64,000 nt of DNA from Tritrichomonas musculus (Eukaryota; Parabasalia; Tritrichomonadida; Tritrichomonadidae): NCBI GenBank assembly GCA_039105265.1, contig JAPFFF010000052.1, positions 930,001-994,000 on the forward strand, in the 5' to 3' direction. Made by a program: the position numbers and the translations under genes. Shown piece by piece: positions 1-8,749 of this stretch. Each line of letters opens with the position of its first letter. Positions within the stretch are counted from its first letter, which is position 1. The notes under the pieces are model-generated. The model saw only the letters and a program-made list of their open reading frames with translations. It did not search any database and was not told the DNA's origin.

Positions 1-5
1 GTCCC

Positions 6-1379
6 ATGATGATTCTTAGAGAATTTCCTTCAATAGCTATTTTTGTTTTTATTGCTTTTATTTTTTGCATTTTCATTAGTTTTTTTCCATGCTTTCATTA
101 TTTCATGCTATTTCCTAATATTATATCAATTGTTCATCATTTATTTAATGCACATTTATTTTTGTTCATACTCTCAATAATCCATGATTTTCATGATACC
201 AACAACAAATCGTTGATTGAGTCAGGGCATTCACAATCATACATAACATGGTTAAAAGACATTCTTACTTTGAAAATGGAGTCTAAACCTAAAATTTTAT
301 CCAATTCAAAGCATTTAAAAAATTTAATTTTGATTCAGCTTGAGTCATTTCCATACGAATTCATTGAAAACGATCAAATTTCACCCAATATGAACAATTA
401 TTCACGGTTATTTGAATATATAGCACCTATAAAAACGGTTCCATATTCGACATGGTCAATTGGTGCGACAATTTTGTTACAAACAGGAATACCGCAAATT
501 ATGCCAGACACGAGCTGGCCGATTCGAGGACGCCACAGTTTGAACTACATCATGAAAATCAAAGGAATTTCGGACATTTTACATTCAGGAGGATACGAGA
601 TACATTATGCAACAAATGGACCGAATCATTTAATGGGATTTAATGCATGGATTCGTAAAAGAAAATATAAAAATATTCTGACTAGTAATGATGACAAAGA
701 ACTTTTTGAATACTTTACAAATCATGAATTAGAGAGGATTGACAATGAATCACGTTCTTCTAACTTTCAAAAGAGATCATTGAACTTTATCGTTAACGTC
801 GAAACTCATGCTCCTTACCTTCAATCAAAATGGTGCAATTTTACATTTCCAAAAATTTTGCCGAAACAAAGATGCTTCTATTGCATTGATCATCTTGTTG
901 GCGATTTTGTTCGTAAATTTTTAGAATTGAAAATGGAAGAACATACTGTTCTTGCTATTTTCCCTGACCATCATCCTTTTCTATCTGACTTTTTGTGGTA
1001 CAAAAAGCCTGTCAATGACCTGTTTGTTTTATTTCCTGGAATAAAAAAAATTGATCAAAAACTAAAATTTGATGATTTCACGTATTACGATTTTGCACCA
1101 ACAATCTTTGACTTAGTTGGAGTCAAAAATTATGTTCCACAGTTTCCTTTTGGTGTTAATATTTATAGCAAGAAAAATACAAATGAATTCGATAATGACT
1201 CATATAGACATCGAAAACCTGACACAACTGACCTTGCTATTATTTACAAGTTCCTTCATTTCGAGAAAGGCAAAAATGTGAAAAACCGTTACAAATTAAC
1301 AAATAACTTCACATGCTTTACAGATAAGAAAAAATCATTTTATTATTCTGATTCACCATGCAACGTTACTTATGACTAA
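6..1379 (+). CDS. Sulfatase/LTA-synthase-like membrane enzyme, 5' end cut by the window
   Basis: The visible 457 residues begin with a strongly hydrophobic membrane segment (about residues 1-60) followed by an alkaline-phosphatase-superfamily domain. Motifs line up with the lipoteichoic acid synthase/phosphoglycerol transferase branch: ESFPYEF (E113), a candidate nucleophile Thr in PYSTWS (T149), and FPDHHPF (D321, H322). These match the metal ligands and Thr nucleophile known in bacterial LtaS. The family normally has several N-terminal membrane helices, and the frame is open to the window edge, so the true start is probably upstream. The stop is followed by TAAA, the trichomonad poly(A) motif. 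Likely role (inference): transfer or hydrolysis of a phospho- or sulfo-group on a surface glycolipid or glycan at a membrane. The exact substrate cannot be read from sequence. Confidence 0.75.
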   Translation: MMILREFPSIAIFVFIAFIFCIFISFFPCFHYFMLFPNIISIVHHLFNAHLFLFILSIIHDFHDTNNKSLIESGHSQSYITWLKDILTLKMESKPKILSNSKHLKNLILIQLESFPYEFIENDQISPNMNNYSRLFEYIAPIKTVPYSTWSIGATILLQTGIPQIMPDTSWPIRGRHSLNYIMKIKGISDILHSGGYEIHYATNGPNHLMGFNAWIRKRKYKNILTSNDDKELFEYFTNHELERIDNESRSSNFQKRSLNFIVNVETHAPYLQSKWCNFTFPKILPKQRCFYCIDHLVGDFVRKFLELKMEEHTVLAIFPDHHPFLSDFLWYKKPVNDLFVLFPGIKKIDQKLKFDDFTYYDFAPTIFDLVGVKNYVPQFPFGVNIYSKKNTNEFDNDSYRHRKPDTTDLAIIYKFLHFEKGKNVKNRYKLTNNFTCFTDKKKSFYYSDSPCNVTYD

Positions 1380-1623
1380 ACATGTTCATATTTTTTATGT
1401 TACATATTTTTAATATTGTATAACAACCTTTTTTTTTTCTCTCCAAAATGGCTCTGTTTGAAGTCTAAAATTATCTTCTAAAAAGACTTGCTTTAATTAA
1501 AATCAAGATATTTATTAATGGAAGAATTTTGGACAAAATCATTTATCACAAAAAGATATATACAATTTTGATGATCAAATGCCGTTTATACAATTAATAT
1601 TCATGATCAATTATACTTGAAAC

Positions 1624-4578
1624 TTATGATGATATTATTTTAACATTTGAATTCATCCCTGCTCGATTAAAAAGAACAGAAGAAGGAATTGCTAATTGTA
1701 CTAATGAGTCACAATTATTGAAAACGTAATCTCCAATAGATTTGACTGAAGAAGGAATAGACATTTTTTCCAAAGAATTACATCCATCAAATACGCTATT
1801 TTCAATGGAATTTAGTCTAGAATTATCTTCAAACAAGACTTGCTTTAATAATGAACATCCCCAGAATGCATGATTTTCTATTTTATTTGTTGAAGAAGGA
1901 ATTGTTATTTGAGTTAAAGAAGTGCATTTGCTAAAGGCATACTTTTTGATTATTTCTACCGAAGGAGGAATTATCATATGTCTCAAAGATCTACAGCTTT
2001 GAAAGGCGTAAGAACTAATTTGATTCAATTCTGCTAAAATTGCAATTCTTTTTAGTGATCTGCATCCAATGAAAGCGTTACTCTTCATTGAATTTACAGA
2101 AGAAGGAATTATTACTTGCTTTAATGAGGAACATCCACCAAAAGAACTTTTTTTAACAGTTGTAACAGTAGAATCAAGCCTAAGATAATTTATGTATTTA
2201 TTTTTATGAAATTTACCATTGGTTGAATCAATTTCAGTAATAAAAATGCCAATATTTAGTTTATTTGCTCTAGAACTTCGTAAATTGAGAATATTTTGAT
2301 AAATGTCATTATATTGTGGAAATGGATAACAAATCTCAATAATAACCTCATCAAAATTATCAATTAATTCAGTAAACTCGGCAGAATTAAGCTTCTCATT
2401 TTGATATAAAACTTCAGTCATTTCGTAACTAATTCCAGCAATAACACTATTTGGGTCATCTTTTTGTAAAAGAAATACGTAAGGAATCTTTTTTCTTATT
2501 ATCTGTGATTTTTGATTTTCATTAGATAAATAAGATAATAATTTTGTTAATCTTGCATCATTAATGTTGGGTTTTTGTTCTTCTCCTTCCATGTCATTAA
2601 AAGTATTTATATCGATTCTTTGATTCAATATTGAAATCGACAAATCATTAATTTCTTCTTCTTTTTTATCTTGCTCAAGATCAAATGCTTGAATTGATTC
2701 ATCTAAAGTGTTAATTTCATCATTTTCACTCATATTTTCATCATATTTGCCTTTAGATTTATCATTGTCTTCATTTGATTGATCATGCTCTAACAAAGAT
2801 TCCAATTGCTTTATATTATTTTTTAAAGAATTTGATTCATTTTGATTGATTTCATCACCAATGGTATCAATTCCTATTTTATTATTACTTTTTATGCTTT
2901 CTTCATTTTGTATTTGATTTGGTTTATGCTGATTTTGTTCTTTTTTAATTTCAATGATCAAATTTTTGATTTGCTTTATTTCATCATTTATTCTATCGAT
3001 TTCATTTTCATATTGATTCTTTAAGCTTTGTTCTTTTTGATTGATCTCAATTTTTTGCTGATTTTGTTCAGATTTTATTTGATTGATTTTTTCATGAATG
3101 ATGTCAATTTCTTTTTTCCTGTTGTTATTTATGCTTTCTTCATTTTGTGTTTGATCTATTTTAAGCTGATTTTGTTCTTTTTTAATTTCAATGGTCAAAT
3201 TTTTGATTTGCTTTATTTCATCATTTATTCTATCGATTTCATTTTCATATTGATTCTTTAAGCTTTGTTCTTTTTGATTGATCTCAATTTTTTGCTGATT
3301 TTGCTCAGATTTTATTTGATTGATTTTTTCATGAATGATGTCAATTTCTTTTTTCCTGTTGTTATTTATGCTTTCTTCATTTTGTGTTTGATCTATTTTA
3401 AGCTGATTTTGTTCTTTTTTAATTTCAATGGTCAAAGTTTTGATCTGCTTTATTTCATCATTTATGATTTTTATTTCATTTTCATATTGATTCTTTAAGC
3501 TTTGTTCTTTTTGAATGATCTCAATTCTTTGCTGATCTTGCTCAGATTTGATTTGATTAATTGCATCATTTATGCTTTTAAGATCTTTTTCAAATTGTTT
3601 TTTCAATTCGTCATCTCTGCACTTCTGTTCTGTTTCTATTTCATTGATGTAATTTCTTAACTCATTTATTTCTGACTTGAACTTATTTTGTTCTAATTTA
3701 TATTCTTCCAATTGCCGACTATGATCTATTTTTGACTGGGTAAATTCGCTTTTCAATTCAATTAATTTTTCATTGTAGTCTTCAATTATTTTTTCATGCT
3801 CTTTTTGCTTCTCTTCGTACGTAATTATATTCGAAAGAAGTGAACTTTCTTCATCGTACATCGCTTTTATCATTGATGAATTTACATAATGAAAGTCAAA
3901 AGTCGATGAATATTCACGATTCAAAAGATTCAAATATTTCAAACCAAATTCAGAAAAATCAATGCCATAAAACAGCACTGATGCTTCCTTACCGTGAATA
4001 TCGAGATATTTAAATAGAAATTCAATGTTCTTTTTGTTTTCTATTTGGTTTTTGCTATTTATTTTGTGTTTGCTGAGAATTCGATCAATTATTGGAACTT
4101 TTAATTTTAATAATCGATCATCTTCAATGTATTCCGAAAGATGGTCACTTAATGCATTTTCGTAAGTTTCTGTGTTGATAGAAGTTGTGGATTGTTGAAT
4201 TAAAAGAATATCAATGACAAGTTCTTGATGATGATCTTTGATATATTCATTAGAAACATTTAATAAAGACTCAACTTCATATTTTTGCGATAAATAATGA
4301 AGATAAACTACATTTTCATTTGTAAGGGATATTTTTTGGCCTTGTACATAATTAATGAAATCATTTATTGTATCATCTGACAAATCCAAATTATTTTCTG
4401 TTTCTAAATCAAGTAGCGGTATGTATTGGTCATTTAAAATCTCAATTTGGCTATTTTTGAAAAAATTAGAAGAATATTTGAAAAAGTCAATTTTAAATGG
4501 GAACTGCTTGTTCCTATAAACAAAATAATTTGTGTCTGGAAATATGTTTAAATTTTGAATTTCTTTCTGCTTTTGCAT
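1624..4578 (-). CDS. BTB-like / coiled-coil / BspA-type LRR protein
   Basis: A 984-residue protein in three parts. The N-terminal ~260 residues resemble the BTB/POZ-like domain common in trichomonads (IFPDTNYFVYRNKQFPFK region). A long Glu/Lys/Gln-rich coiled coil follows (about 265-690), including a 79-residue tandem repeat. The C-terminal ~300 residues end in BspA/LRR_5 repeats of the form SLxQxxIPSSVxxIxxxAFxxC. I place the start at 4578. Upstream ATG 4653 would add residues translated mostly from an A/T run, and a decayed relative at 33112-33197 is similar only up to this point. Likely a cytoplasmic scaffold or adaptor with LRRs for protein binding (inference). It converges with the sulfatase-like gene upstream. 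Confidence 0.75.
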   Translation of the reverse strand: MQKQKEIQNLNIFPDTNYFVYRNKQFPFKIDFFKYSSNFFKNSQIEILNDQYIPLLDLETENNLDLSDDTINDFINYVQGQKISLTNENVVYLHYLSQKYEVESLLNVSNEYIKDHHQELVIDILLIQQSTTSINTETYENALSDHLSEYIEDDRLLKLKVPIIDRILSKHKINSKNQIENKKNIEFLFKYLDIHGKEASVLFYGIDFSEFGLKYLNLLNREYSSTFDFHYVNSSMIKAMYDEESSLLSNIITYEEKQKEHEKIIEDYNEKLIELKSEFTQSKIDHSRQLEEYKLEQNKFKSEINELRNYINEIETEQKCRDDELKKQFEKDLKSINDAINQIKSEQDQQRIEIIQKEQSLKNQYENEIKIINDEIKQIKTLTIEIKKEQNQLKIDQTQNEESINNNRKKEIDIIHEKINQIKSEQNQQKIEINQKEQSLKNQYENEIDRINDEIKQIKNLTIEIKKEQNQLKIDQTQNEESINNNRKKEIDIIHEKINQIKSEQNQQKIEINQKEQSLKNQYENEIDRINDEIKQIKNLIIEIKKEQNQHKPNQIQNEESIKSNNKIGIDTIGDEINQNESNSLKNNIKQLESLLEHDQSNEDNDKSKGKYDENMSENDEINTLDESIQAFDLEQDKKEEEINDLSISILNQRIDINTFNDMEGEEQKPNINDARLTKLLSYLSNENQKSQIIRKKIPYVFLLQKDDPNSVIAGISYEMTEVLYQNEKLNSAEFTELIDNFDEVIIEICYPFPQYNDIYQNILNLRSSRANKLNIGIFITEIDSTNGKFHKNKYINYLRLDSTVTTVKKSSFGGCSSLKQVIIPSSVNSMKSNAFIGCRSLKRIAILAELNQISSYAFQSCRSLRHMIIPPSVEIIKKYAFSKCTSLTQITIPSSTNKIENHAFWGCSLLKQVLFEDNSRLNSIENSVFDGCNSLEKMSIPSSVKSIGDYVFNNCDSLVQLAIPSSVLFNRAGMNSNVKIISS
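2880..3600 (-). repeat. 237-bp in-frame tandem repeat in the coiled coil
   Basis: Three copies of a unit recur with a 237-bp (79-codon) period. For example, the block reading TCATTTAT near 2985 recurs near 3222 and, more diverged, near 3459. The two leftmost copies are nearly identical in DNA as well as protein, which suggests recent unequal exchange. Because 237 is divisible by three, the coiled coil simply lengthens. Confidence 0.85.
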
Positions 4579-4962
4579 AAATCTGCAACTTAATAATAGG
4601 AAAAAAAAAAATATGGAAAGATGCCACTTTTGATCAACAGAAAAAATCCTCATCAAAGTTTAATACATGTCTAATATTGTTTTATCATATTATTAACATA
4701 TTTAAAAATAGCATGAAAGTGCTTATTTCAAATCTCATAAAATGCATAATGAGAAAAAAATGTTTTTTTAAGAAAAAATCAATTTAAAGATGAATGAGTC
4801 GACAAAAGTTTTTAGTTATTTTATATGTTCTTCATTTTTTTATTTATTAGAAAATAAAATAAAAAAAAGGCCATGTTTTTCGAGTGGATTTGGAGATCTT
4901 ATATGATGTTATCAATTTTTTGTATAGTTCATATCATACATGATATGAATTTTATTATTGAC
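4579..4962. other. AT-rich intergenic stretch left of the Polinton
   Basis: No gene was recognised. It contains the 5' flank of the minus-strand BTB-like gene and, near its right end, a short palindrome (4928-4949). The Polinton starts at 4963. Confidence 0.6.
4928..4949. repeat. Short palindrome TTCATATCA-N4-TGATATGAA
   Basis: A perfect 9-bp stem with a 4-base loop. The same stem with another loop lies at 31137-31158 beyond the other end of the Polinton, and a shortened version (ATATCA-N4-TGATAT) lies at 48321-48336. It could form a hairpin or mark the end of a small element; no function is known to me. Confidence 0.7.
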
Positions 4963-5203
4963 AGTAGTATATACTAGTCGGTTTCCGCGGGGCACAGGCT
5001 GCCCACGCGTCAACACGAACTAGTTAAAAAAAATAAAAAAAAAAATAAAAAAGAAAAATAAAAAAAAAAACTTCTTCTTCTTTTCATGTTATCCCACCCA
5101 CCCACCTCAACGCCTACCATCAATGAAACGGCACAGGTACCCCACCCCACAACCGCCCATCTATGAAACGGCACAGGTACCTGCCCCGAGAATCTCGTAC
5201 CTA
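4963..5203 (+). repeat. Left terminal inverted repeat of the Polinton
   Basis: Matches the right end (30420-30661) in inverse orientation over about 240 bp, differing mainly in the length of an A-run. The outer ~60 bp and inner ~130 bp are strikingly GC-rich for this window and enclose an A-rich tract (about 5025-5070). The inner part holds a 20-bp direct repeat (5123-5142 and 5163-5182, containing GAAACGGCACAGGTACC) spaced 40 bp apart. Such repeats could bind integrase or a replication protein (inference). Confidence 0.93.
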
Positions 5204-5220
5204 TTTCTTTCTATATGTAA

Positions 5221-5556
5221 ATGTCATTTGTGCCACTCAAAGGCTTTACTAACGACTATGAGATACTGAATAGGTACCCCTTTACTATAAGACGTAAGAG
5301 TAATCATTTTATATGCAAAGATGCAAAACATATTAAGGGGTATATACGAGTATGTCTAAATGGCGACTACTACTTGAAACATGTACTTATAGCAAGACAG
5401 TTCATACCTAATGATGACCCACAACATAAAATAGAGGTAGACCATATCAATAGGAATAGGGCTGACTACCATCTAAGCAACTTAAGATGGATAACCCCAA
5501 CTGATAGTAACTATAACAGGGATATGCCCAAAATTATAAATGCGAGGGCAGATTAG
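5221..5556 (+). CDS. HNH endonuclease-like protein (Polinton)
   Basis: A 111-residue protein with an HNH_3-type pattern: VDHINRNR (D74, H75, N77) followed by YHLSNLRWIT (N91). An upstream segment, GYIRVCLNGDYYLKHVLIAR, is typical of the NUMOD-type region preceding HNH cores in phage and viral nucleases. It is the first gene inside the left terminal repeat. A T-rich stretch and GTAAATG precede the start. The role is unknown; DNA nicking during replication, integration or competition with related elements are possibilities. It overlaps the 3' end of the convergent minus-strand ORF by about 20 bp. Confidence 0.75.
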   Translation: MSFVPLKGFTNDYEILNRYPFTIRRKSNHFICKDAKHIKGYIRVCLNGDYYLKHVLIARQFIPNDDPQHKIEVDHINRNRADYHLSNLRWITPTDSNYNRDMPKIINARAD

Positions 5557-5797
5557 ATATTTGGTACTCTAAGAACTCAAAGGCAAAATGTTCTATTTGG
5601 TCGATAAATTCCAAATCACCATCTTTCATAATTACATTAAGAATTTCAGGTTCGAAATACTCAGCAGCTAACTCTTTTATCTTATTAATTAAAATATTAC
5701 ATACTCCCTCATTAGTCTCACATCTATATTCATAGAGGTTTGATACTATTTTATAGAGGATATATATACGCTCTTTTATGGTCATGTAATAAGCCAT
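5534..5797 (-). CDS. Small acidic unknown protein (Polinton)
   Basis: 87 residues, rich in Glu, Ile and Tyr, predicted mostly helical (e.g. INKIKELAAEYFEPEI). No family recognised. The minus-strand upstream sequence contains TCATTTC and TCATTTTTT, which fit the trichomonad Inr, close to the ATG at 5797. It converges with the HNH gene and diverges from the small coiled-coil gene at 5865. Confidence 0.55.
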   Translation of the reverse strand: MAYYMTIKERIYILYKIVSNLYEYRCETNEGVCNILINKIKELAAEYFEPEILNVIMKDGDLEFIDQIEHFAFEFLEYQISNLPSHL

Positions 5798-5864
5798 TTA
5801 TACAGAAATAAAAAAAATGAAATGAACAATAGAAAAATATTTAGTCATTTCACTTTTTTCTTTG

Positions 5865-6104
5865 ATGAATATCGATAAGAAGATACGATTGACCACTGAA
5901 ATGCTCAACGCTAAAATCATGGATGAAAAGCAAAAGCTTGAAACTTACTTGTTGCTCCAAATTGATCAACTCCACCAACGACTTGATGAGGTTCTTAATA
6001 GGGTCAACCTGCTATCTTTAAAACTCGATTCTGTCATTGATGACCTTGCAAATATGAAGGTCAACGTTGATGATATCAACAGCAGCCTTGATAACCTTCA
6101 TTAA
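5865..6104 (+). CDS. Small coiled-coil protein (Polinton)
   Basis: 79 residues with regular heptads (LLLQIDQLHQRLDEVL, NRVNLLSLKLDSV) over almost the whole length, so probably an oligomeric helix bundle. The first ATG is at 5865. An Inr-like TCACTTTT lies about 15 bases upstream, giving a host-type start region rather than the T-rich/TAAATG type of the next gene. No family recognised. Confidence 0.6.
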   Translation: MNIDKKIRLTTEMLNAKIMDEKQKLETYLLLQIDQLHQRLDEVLNRVNLLSLKLDSVIDDLANMKVNVDDINSSLDNLH

Positions 6105-6145
6105 TAAACAACATCTTCTTCTTCTTTCTTTTATTTGATTTTTAA

Positions 6146-7717
6146 ATGACAAGTGATGTAGGTACACAAACAAAACCTAACAATAAAATACAACTATTAC
6201 AAGGTACTATTAAATTTCGACCTAAACTAGTTGATAGAGATGTTGCAAGATTAACAAGAGGTTTGGGTCAAACTATATGGAAGTTCTCTAATAATCAAAT
6301 AAATCTACAAAAATTATATGAGACATATTTAAATACTAGTATAGCTTTTAAAGACGTACTTGAATTTGCTAATAGACTCAAGAGAGAGAAACCAAGAGCA
6401 AAATTTACAGGTTGTGTGTTTGCTATTAAGAAAAATCAAGATGATAAAGATGAACATGGGCATTACATAACAGTATTAAAGCCATATCAATATACTCTCC
6501 AAGAATCAGATCAAGGTATATTAACAGAGATAAAATTACATTATGATATTATCAACATAAGGATATCTCGAATGAAGACTGAGGAGGAAAAACAAGCAGC
6601 TAGAGAACTGAGAGAGCAGATGAAAGAAAGAACATTGAAAAGTGATAAGAAAGAATATAAAACTAGAGGTATTCAAACAGATGATATACCAGAATTGGCT
6701 CCATTACCCAGACCTCCAACTTTAAATCGAAATGATTATCATCTTAACCTTAGGAAAATCGGTAGGAACCGACCCACAAATGTTGAGCCACCAACAAGGG
6801 ATCAAAATCAAAACAGAATTCAACTTTTACTTCAAAGTAGTACAAATTTAGACGAGGATGATAGACCTAAGAAAAAATCAAAACAACCTAAGAAAAAATC
6901 AAAACGACCTCGTTCACCTTCACCTCCACCTCCTCCTCCTTCTCGTTCACCTCCACCTCCACCACCTCCTCCTCCTTCATCACCACCTCCACAGTTTCCA
7001 TCATCACATACCTCTCGAGGTACTAGTCCTCCTCCAAGAGAACCCCGTATGACACCACAGAAGACAGGAGAGTATACAGTAGACCAAAGACGTCATAAAA
7101 TTCATGATTGGAGGAGTTTAGTCAATGATGAAAATATAGAAGAAGATGTTATTGATGACTACTTGAAACTTCTATATAACAAAGGAAAGAGATTGAATAA
7201 ACAACCTGGTCAAAATGAGGCAGAGTTTGATAAAAAGAAAATATTGGTTTTACCTACTGCATTTTATACCTTCCTTTCTATAGCATATGAGACTAATGAT
7301 ATGGAAAAAATACATGAACTGATGAAAAGTCCTATCTCAGGTAAACAGTCATTTACACATTTCGATAAAGTATTTGTCCCCATTTGCTCAGATGGAGAAC
7401 ATTGGGTTTTATGTATTGTTCGATATCCAAAGAAAATAATCGAATGCTATGACTCTGAGAATAAGTCAATGGCACCAGAGGTAAAGACACTTAATAAGTG
7501 GATCAATATTTCAGGAACAGGTAAGTTAAAAGCAAAATATTATGATGTACCTAGTCAAAGGAATAACAAGGATTGTGGAGTGTTTCTAATGGAATCTTGT
7601 CGTACCTTTTTGCATGAAGGAAATGGTAAGTTTAAACAACGCAATATACCAGATATTAGAAAGAGAATACTTCGAGAACTTCAAAACAATGAATTAGAAA
7701 CAGGTGTTGTATATTAA
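6146..7717 (+). CDS. Adenain/Ulp1-type cysteine protease (Polinton PRO)
   Basis: 523 residues. The C-terminal ~190 residues are a C48/C5-type protease with His419 in GEHWVLC, Asp436 in YDSEN, Gln471 in SQRNNKDCG and Cys477, the His-Asp-Gln-Cys arrangement of adenovirus protease and Ulp1. The N-terminal ~180 residues form an unrecognised domain. A long basic and proline-rich linker (about 230-300, runs of PPPP and KKKSK) follows. In the family this enzyme is thought to process capsid precursors. Two LC8-like motifs lie outside the catalytic domain: VGTQT at residues 5-9 and GIQTDD at 175-180. The start is preceded by a T-rich tract and TTTAAATG. Confidence 0.9.
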   Translation: MTSDVGTQTKPNNKIQLLQGTIKFRPKLVDRDVARLTRGLGQTIWKFSNNQINLQKLYETYLNTSIAFKDVLEFANRLKREKPRAKFTGCVFAIKKNQDDKDEHGHYITVLKPYQYTLQESDQGILTEIKLHYDIINIRISRMKTEEEKQAARELREQMKERTLKSDKKEYKTRGIQTDDIPELAPLPRPPTLNRNDYHLNLRKIGRNRPTNVEPPTRDQNQNRIQLLLQSSTNLDEDDRPKKKSKQPKKKSKRPRSPSPPPPPPSRSPPPPPPPPPSSPPPQFPSSHTSRGTSPPPREPRMTPQKTGEYTVDQRRHKIHDWRSLVNDENIEEDVIDDYLKLLYNKGKRLNKQPGQNEAEFDKKKILVLPTAFYTFLSIAYETNDMEKIHELMKSPISGKQSFTHFDKVFVPICSDGEHWVLCIVRYPKKIIECYDSENKSMAPEVKTLNKWINISGTGKLKAKYYDVPSQRNNKDCGVFLMESCRTFLHEGNGKFKQRNIPDIRKRILRELQNNELETGVVY

Positions 7718-7741
7718 TAAAGACTTTTTATTCAACTCGAA

Positions 7742-8743
7742 ATGGAATTACCACCAAGTGTTAACACTTTATATCCTAATCGAGATAATATAGTTAATGA
7801 TGGTAATACACCTCTTCCAATCGAAACAGCCTACTTCCTTGAGGATGCTCAACATGATAAAGCTAAGTTTAATAGGTATTGGTTTAATTTCCCACCAGAA
7901 TGGTCAACTGCAAACAAAGGGGAATCTATTGTTGGCGTTCGTTCAGCACATATCATTAAGAGAAGACGCAAAATGGAAGTAGAGATTGAAATATATAAGA
8001 TACATAAGAAAACATATGAGTTTGTTTGTGGTGGAACATGGAATGATGGAACACTAAAAGAAGACTATATAACTGGTTCAAATCATGAATATGGGTGCTT
8101 CAAAGTCATTGATTGGGTGTCAGTCGATGGAGATTTACGTGGATTTTTTGATGCAGTTAATCGTGCATTCAAGTCATACATTAAAACTTCAACATTAGAC
8201 AAATTTGTTCAAAATGATGATGATATACAGGATAGAGATATACAAACCGATGGATACTATGATAAAAATGGTTTTCATGAAATCATTTATACAGAAAGAA
8301 ATAAAGCAGGGAACCATAAATACTACTATAACAATAGTAAGAATGAACGAGATTGGGAGTATACTGCACCATATATGAACTTTTTCCAACTTAAATCCTG
8401 GAATGATGACTTTGCAGATGTGTTTAATATAGGTAATGGCATATTTCAAAATAAACCAGAAAAATATCAAACATGGAGTAAGACATTAATATTTGATAAT
8501 ATATGGGACAGACAATCATGCAAAATATATTCATCGATAGGTGAACAAGCATTACATAACTATATTGGAGATAGTGATGTTGAATATAGTCCGATTAAGT
8601 ACTTCAAGTTAAACTCAATGGACCAAAGGTTTTGGATAGACTTCTATAGTGATGCCCATTATAATTGTCCAACAAAACTACCTCCAAATGATTCATTTGT
8701 AATCGAAATGCAATTCCTTCAATACGATAAGATGTTTATTTAA
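7742..8743 (+). CDS. Candidate minor capsid (penton-like) protein (Polinton)
   Basis: 333 residues, rich in aromatic residues and beta-strand-like alternation. An early segment, GESIVGVRSAHIIKRRRK, recalls the N-terminal strands of penton-type single jelly-roll proteins. It sits between protease and integrase, 24 bp after the protease stop, inside the structural cluster. An LC8-like motif, DIQTDG, lies at residues 166-171 within an Asp-rich, probably flexible stretch. The penton assignment comes from size, position and general appearance, not from a diagnostic motif; another virion protein is possible. Confidence 0.5.
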   Translation: MELPPSVNTLYPNRDNIVNDGNTPLPIETAYFLEDAQHDKAKFNRYWFNFPPEWSTANKGESIVGVRSAHIIKRRRKMEVEIEIYKIHKKTYEFVCGGTWNDGTLKEDYITGSNHEYGCFKVIDWVSVDGDLRGFFDAVNRAFKSYIKTSTLDKFVQNDDDIQDRDIQTDGYYDKNGFHEIIYTERNKAGNHKYYYNNSKNERDWEYTAPYMNFFQLKSWNDDFADVFNIGNGIFQNKPEKYQTWSKTLIFDNIWDRQSCKIYSSIGEQALHNYIGDSDVEYSPIKYFKLNSMDQRFWIDFYSDAHYNCPTKLPPNDSFVIEMQFLQYDKMFI

Positions 8744-8749
8744 AAATAA

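Noticed and set aside
2842-3498. Plus-strand ORFs opposite the coiled-coil repeat
   Set aside because: They are Phe/Ile/Leu-rich shadows of the minus-strand coiled coil and recur with its 237-bp period.
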